The notes beneath the pieces are model-generated. The model did no database searches. It was not told the DNA's origin and worked only from the letters and a program-made list of their open reading frames with translations. This document shows, one piece after another, positions 4,938 to 5,806 of a stretch of DNA of 5,806 nt (positions within the stretch are counted from its first letter, which is position 1; every line of letters starts with the position of its first letter). The position numbers were made by a program, and so were the translations under genes. The stretch comes from an uncultured bacterium (GTDB lineage Bacteria; Bacteroidota; Bacteroidia; Bacteroidales; Bacteroidaceae), in contig CAJMQV010000123.1 in assembly GCA_905215575.1 (NCBI GenBank), positions 1-5,806 of the forward strand, in the 5' to 3' direction.

Positions 4938-5597
4938 ATGACTAAAAAAGAACTGTATCAACATATTATCGACTATTTTGAGGAGGCCATGCCTGTGGCC
5001 GAAACCGAACTGCACTATTCCAATCCCTTCGAACTGCTGGTGGCGGTCATCCTGTCGGCGCAATGTACCGACAAAAGGGTGAACCAAATCACTCCGGCTC
5101 TGTTCGAGGCTTTTCCCGACGCGGCGACTCTGGCCGCCCAAAGCCCCGACACGGTGTTTGAATATATCCGTAGTGTGAGCTACCCCAACAACAAGGCGAA
5201 GCATCTGGTGGGCATGGCGCGTATGCTGCTGGAAGACTATCAGGGCGAGGTTCCGTCGGACCTGGACCAACTGGTGCGCCTGCCGGGAGTAGGACGCAAA
5301 ACGGCCAATGTAATTCAGGCCGTGATCTTCCAGAAGGCAGCCATGGCAGTGGACACGCATGTGTTCCGCGTGAGCCACCGCATCGGTCTGGTAACCGACC
5401 GCTGCACCACCCCGCTGAGTGTGGAAAAACAGCTGGTGCGCTATTTCCCCGAAGAGCTGATTCCCAAAGCGCACCACTGGCTCATCCTGCACGGACGCTA
5501 CACTTGTACGGCGCGAAATCCCAAATGCGATGCCTGCGGCCTGAAAGCCTATTGTCGCGAATATCGCAAGAAGTATAAATTGTCGGAAAAGAAATAA
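4938..5597 (+). CDS. nth: Endonuclease III, bifunctional DNA glycosylase/AP lyase with 4Fe-4S cluster
   Basis: The 219-residue enzyme (E. coli Nth has 211) removes oxidised pyrimidines from DNA and cuts the abasic site in base excision repair. Visible features, in order: FELLVAVILSAQCTDKRVN (31-49), the conserved N-terminal substrate-side segment; the helix-hairpin-helix LPGVGRKTAN (115-124) with catalytic Lys121; VDTHVFRV (138-145) with catalytic Asp139; and the C-terminal cluster loop Cys190-x6-Cys197-x2-Cys200-x5-Cys206. The Lys plus Asp pair marks it as Nth, and the absence of the MutY N-terminal catalytic glutamate pattern and C-terminal domain argues against MutY. The frame continues upstream to an ATG at 4887, but ATG 4938 (MTKKELYQHI) matches homolog starts. 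It is divergent from the peptidase operon across a 191-nt gap in which I found no clear forward consensus promoter. It is followed after 17 nt by a regulator gene. Confidence 0.96.
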   Translation: MTKKELYQHIIDYFEEAMPVAETELHYSNPFELLVAVILSAQCTDKRVNQITPALFEAFPDAATLAAQSPDTVFEYIRSVSYPNNKAKHLVGMARMLLEDYQGEVPSDLDQLVRLPGVGRKTANVIQAVIFQKAAMAVDTHVFRVSHRIGLVTDRCTTPLSVEKQLVRYFPEELIPKAHHWLILHGRYTCTARNPKCDACGLKAYCREYRKKYKLSEKK

Positions 5598-5614
5598 CCG
5601 GAAAGCCTCAGCTC

Positions 5615-5806
5615 ATGGCTCCATACAATCGTTATATGTCGGAAATAGACACCGACTTCTTTCAGACTATCTGTCTGCAGCATGGCGAAATGCGTTCGTA
5701 CCGGAAAGGGGAATATCTGCTTCACGAAGAGGTGTTTCCCTACGTCGGTCTGGTAGAAAACGGGGTGTTCAAATATGCCTGCCCGGGGGCGGAAGGCAAG
5801 ACGCAC
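5615..5806 (+). CDS. Crp/Fnr-family transcriptional regulator, N-terminal part (runs off window)
   Basis: From ATG 5615 the frame is open to the last base, giving 64 residues. After a short helical start (FFQTIC at 15-20), the sequence EMRSYRKGEYLLHEEVFPYV (25-44), then GLVENGVFKYACPGAEGKTH (45-64), reads as the first strands of a cyclic-nucleotide-binding beta-barrel. The pattern of K-G-E-Y-L, a glutamate before a Y-x-G-x-V-E-N-G turn, and F-K-Y is typical of Bacteroidota Crp/Fnr-like regulators. The DNA-binding helix-turn-helix would lie beyond the window. No cysteine cluster of the FNR iron-sulfur type is visible in this part, so oxygen sensing is not indicated. It starts 17 nt after the nth stop and is probably co-transcribed with it. 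The ligand is unknown. An internal ATG at 5636 is a less likely start. Confidence 0.82.
   Translation, partial: MAPYNRYMSEIDTDFFQTICLQHGEMRSYRKGEYLLHEEVFPYVGLVENGVFKYACPGAEGKTH

Noticed and set aside
4743..5492. 249-codon minus-strand frame opposite nth
   Set aside because: The plus strand encodes complete endonuclease III with all catalytic and cluster residues; the reverse frame is histidine/arginine-rich in the way shadow frames often are.
5549..5806. Minus-strand frame at the right edge
   Set aside because: It overlaps the nth end and the start of a recognisable Crp/Fnr-type protein on the plus strand.

Overview
The window looks like chromosomal DNA of a Bacteroidales gut bacterium, most likely Bacteroides or Phocaeicola. 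Three lines of evidence support this. Several intergenic gaps carry the Bacteroidota vegetative promoter pattern (a TTG/TTTG box, 19-21 bp, then TAnnTTTG). The ribosome binding sites are A-rich with no clear Shine-Dalgarno sequence. The gene families present, including a secreted M64 metallopeptidase, a DUF2023 protein and a short Crp/Fnr-type regulator, are common in that group. No mobile element, CRISPR array, tRNA or rRNA is visible.

Left part (1-1063): the C-terminal half of an MFS transporter enters from the left edge and stops at 578. An AT-rich gap follows, holding a 10-bp inverted repeat, a 16-bp palindrome resembling a Crp/Fnr-type operator, and a good promoter. That promoter serves a 47-codon membrane-protein gene (841-984) with a long leader and its own terminator, forming a self-contained small-gene unit that I cannot assign to a family.

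Middle plus-strand part (1127-2684): three genes follow. They are guanine deaminase (guaD) with its own promoter, a DUF2023 protein with six cysteines, and an acetyltransferase resembling PhnO. A strong hairpin terminator at 2713-2760 ends this block and also ends the facing minus-strand operon.

Minus-strand operon (4798 down to 2777): one promoter drives an exported M64-family zinc peptidase, then a YbjQ/UPF0145 protein, then an SMR transporter of the SugE/Gdx type, with gaps of only 17-18 nt. Right part (4938-5806): divergently transcribed endonuclease III (nth) is followed after 17 nt by the start of a Crp/Fnr-family regulator that runs off the window.

Most of the window is ordinary metabolism, transport and DNA repair. 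I found no convincing new multi-gene system. The items most worth a second look are the orphan small membrane protein unit with its upstream palindrome, the cysteine-rich DUF2023 protein, the PhnO-like enzyme with no phosphonate genes nearby, and the unusual SMR transporter in a peptidase operon.
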